Positions 62,801 through 64,000 of a stretch of DNA of 64,000 bases are shown piece by piece (position 1 is the first letter of the stretch; each line of letters begins with the position of its first letter). The translations under genes were made by a program, and so were the position numbers. The notes below the pieces were generated by a model. The model was not told the origin of the DNA. It ran no database searches and was given only the letters and a program-made list of their open reading frames with translations. Source of the stretch: Sipunculus nudus (lineage: Eukaryota; Annelida; Sipuncula; Golfingiida; Sipunculidae); NCBI GenBank assembly GCA_026874595.1, contig CM049307.1:39996362-40060361 (forward strand), given 5' to 3'.

Positions 62801-64000
62801 CCTAGTTTTGGTTCAGTCCAGTGGAAACGTTAAGTTCTAAATAATGCTGCTTAAACTTAAGGATAAGCCAGTCAGAGTTCACAGTCGCATTGCAGTTAAT
62901 GTCAATCATTTGCTCAGAATAGGGGAACTTCCAATTAATGAAAGTCATTTCTATTATTGAAAATGTTCAACTAAGATACGTTATATTTCGCCCGGGAAAA
63001 AACGGATGCGGGTGGTTCAGCAAGTACATTGCTTTCAGGAGTATTTGTAGTCTTTTAAATTATATCAACCCTTGTTGAGTGTTGAAGCAAGTAATAACTT
63101 TGGAGAGACGTTCTTTAATACGATTGTTTACCAGCCTCCTGAGGGAGAAAACACAATTTTTTATTCGCCGAAACGAAATTCCCTTCTTTTGCTAAAATAA
63201 ACTTTATTCAACAAACAGTCGGCCCGACTTTCCAAAACTGGTATATAGATTTACAGCCATGTTTTTTAAATCAACGGGAATAAGTTCTGAGTGTTGATAA
63301 AACACCGTGTATTACTCTCAGACTGGAACCACTTTCCGAGATCGAATCTTTTCCCTGAGTGCCAGAGGTAAAACACTTTTCCAAGCTTTACATATTTCTA
63401 TGACGTTGATCGATCAAACATCAACGGGAGGTAAGCTGGCCGCCCCCACACCAAATTAAGGCAAAATGAGGCAACGCTGAGAAAGTAGGTCTATCGTTCC
63501 CAGAAGCAACTAGTTTCCATCAAGAAAGCCCATTCCTGTCATTACTTATCGTTTTTCCGCGTGTCAGAGATTTTCATTTATTTACTAGAATACGGATTCC
63601 CAACGATTTTTTATGTGATGAAAAAGCCAATAAACGAATAGATTTGAAGAAAAAAAAATCGGTCCCTAGAGTCATTCCTGATTTTGTTTCCGCCCCGATG
63701 TCGATCTCCGCCATTTTTATTATTAGACTTTCTAACAGTGCCGAATTTAATAGTCTTTCCCCTGAAACATATCAGAGCATGTTTCCTATTTTATGAAATC
63801 GTCCGTGCATACACAGACATAACAAAGAGTATATTCACACACGTAACCGTGCGATTTAACACGTTTGTTTAACGATTTTTATTCAGAGTCAGCGAATATG
63901 TATTGAAGAGGCATCACCCGTTGAATCAGACTTTCCTTGAAATTTTAATTTAATGAAGGAATAATAATCTTATATTAATTCATTACCCCTCATCTGATAG
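59875..64000. other. Presumed intron 4 of the cyclase gene; no exon recognised
   Basis: It begins with the GTGAGT donor of exon D. It contains one MITE (61463-61852). Frames at 60852-61094 and 62607-62795 do not match the ectodomain. No splice acceptor with a matching family segment was seen to the end of the window. Confidence 0.5.
61463..61852. mobile_element. hAT-type MITE (390 bp), second copy of the family, perfect TSD
   Basis: Left end CAATGGCGTCATTTT; right end, reverse-complemented, CAGGGGCGTCAATAT, followed by G-rich and TATATA-rich sequence as in the copy at 54849. The flanks TCTACAGA at 61455-61462 and 61853-61860 are identical. It lies in opposite orientation to the first copy. 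The interior is AT-rich with a CA-rich stretch near the left end and no coding capacity. Confidence 0.85.

Overview
The window reads as metazoan nuclear DNA, most likely from a mollusc and probably a bivalve. It is AT-rich and has no operon-like packing. Long open frames are absent outside repeats. Introns are large, and there are many microsatellites, minisatellites, tRNA-derived SINEs and small DNA transposons. Two repeat styles are common in bivalve genomes: arrays carrying AGGTCA-type words, and an array ending in GGACGGAC...TATACCATAACACG. The protein match is to the protostome type of receptor guanylate cyclase. The taxonomic call is inference; I could run no search.

The only host gene I can support is a multi-exon receptor-type guanylate cyclase (Gyc76C-like) on the + strand. 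Four exons (39358-39540, 53110-53230, 53792-53938, 59699-59874) join in phase into 209 codons without a stop. They encode the central part of the extracellular ligand-binding (ANF_receptor / periplasmic-binding-protein-like) domain. The signal peptide, first lobe, transmembrane segment, kinase-homology domain and cyclase domain are not visible. They lie in other exons, either outside the window or too short for me to recognise. The three introns are about 13.6 kb, 0.56 kb and 5.8 kb.

Layout. 1-24 kb: no recognised gene; a bivalve-style repeat with AGGTCA clusters (1950-3513), SINE remnants, (TA)n tracts around a 71-bp-arm hairpin (9546-9704), a decayed minisatellite (12.0-12.5 kb), a 26-bp array (13.83 kb) and an apparently identical 413-bp tandem duplication (16044-16869). 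24.5-28.6 kb: a dead APE-type LINE and a 145-bp tandem array, bracketed by inverted copies of a 120-bp sequence, followed by a SINE. 30.8-32.7 kb: a 1.83-kb non-autonomous hAT-like transposon with inverted ends and an imperfect 8-bp target duplication. 32.7-39.3 kb: no recognised gene. 39.4-59.9 kb: the cyclase gene. Its first intron holds a 2-kb minisatellite block (a 34-bp unit organised in 102-bp higher-order repeats, then 20 copies of a 35-bp unit) and a TGACCTTGACC-bearing array. Its third intron holds a perfect-TSD hAT-type MITE and an antisense SINE. 59.9-64 kb: a second member of the same MITE family, again with a perfect 8-bp target duplication.

I see no CRISPR array, prokaryotic system, rRNA or intact tRNA gene. 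The most interesting material is the repeat and transposon structure and the cyclase gene that carries much of it in its introns.
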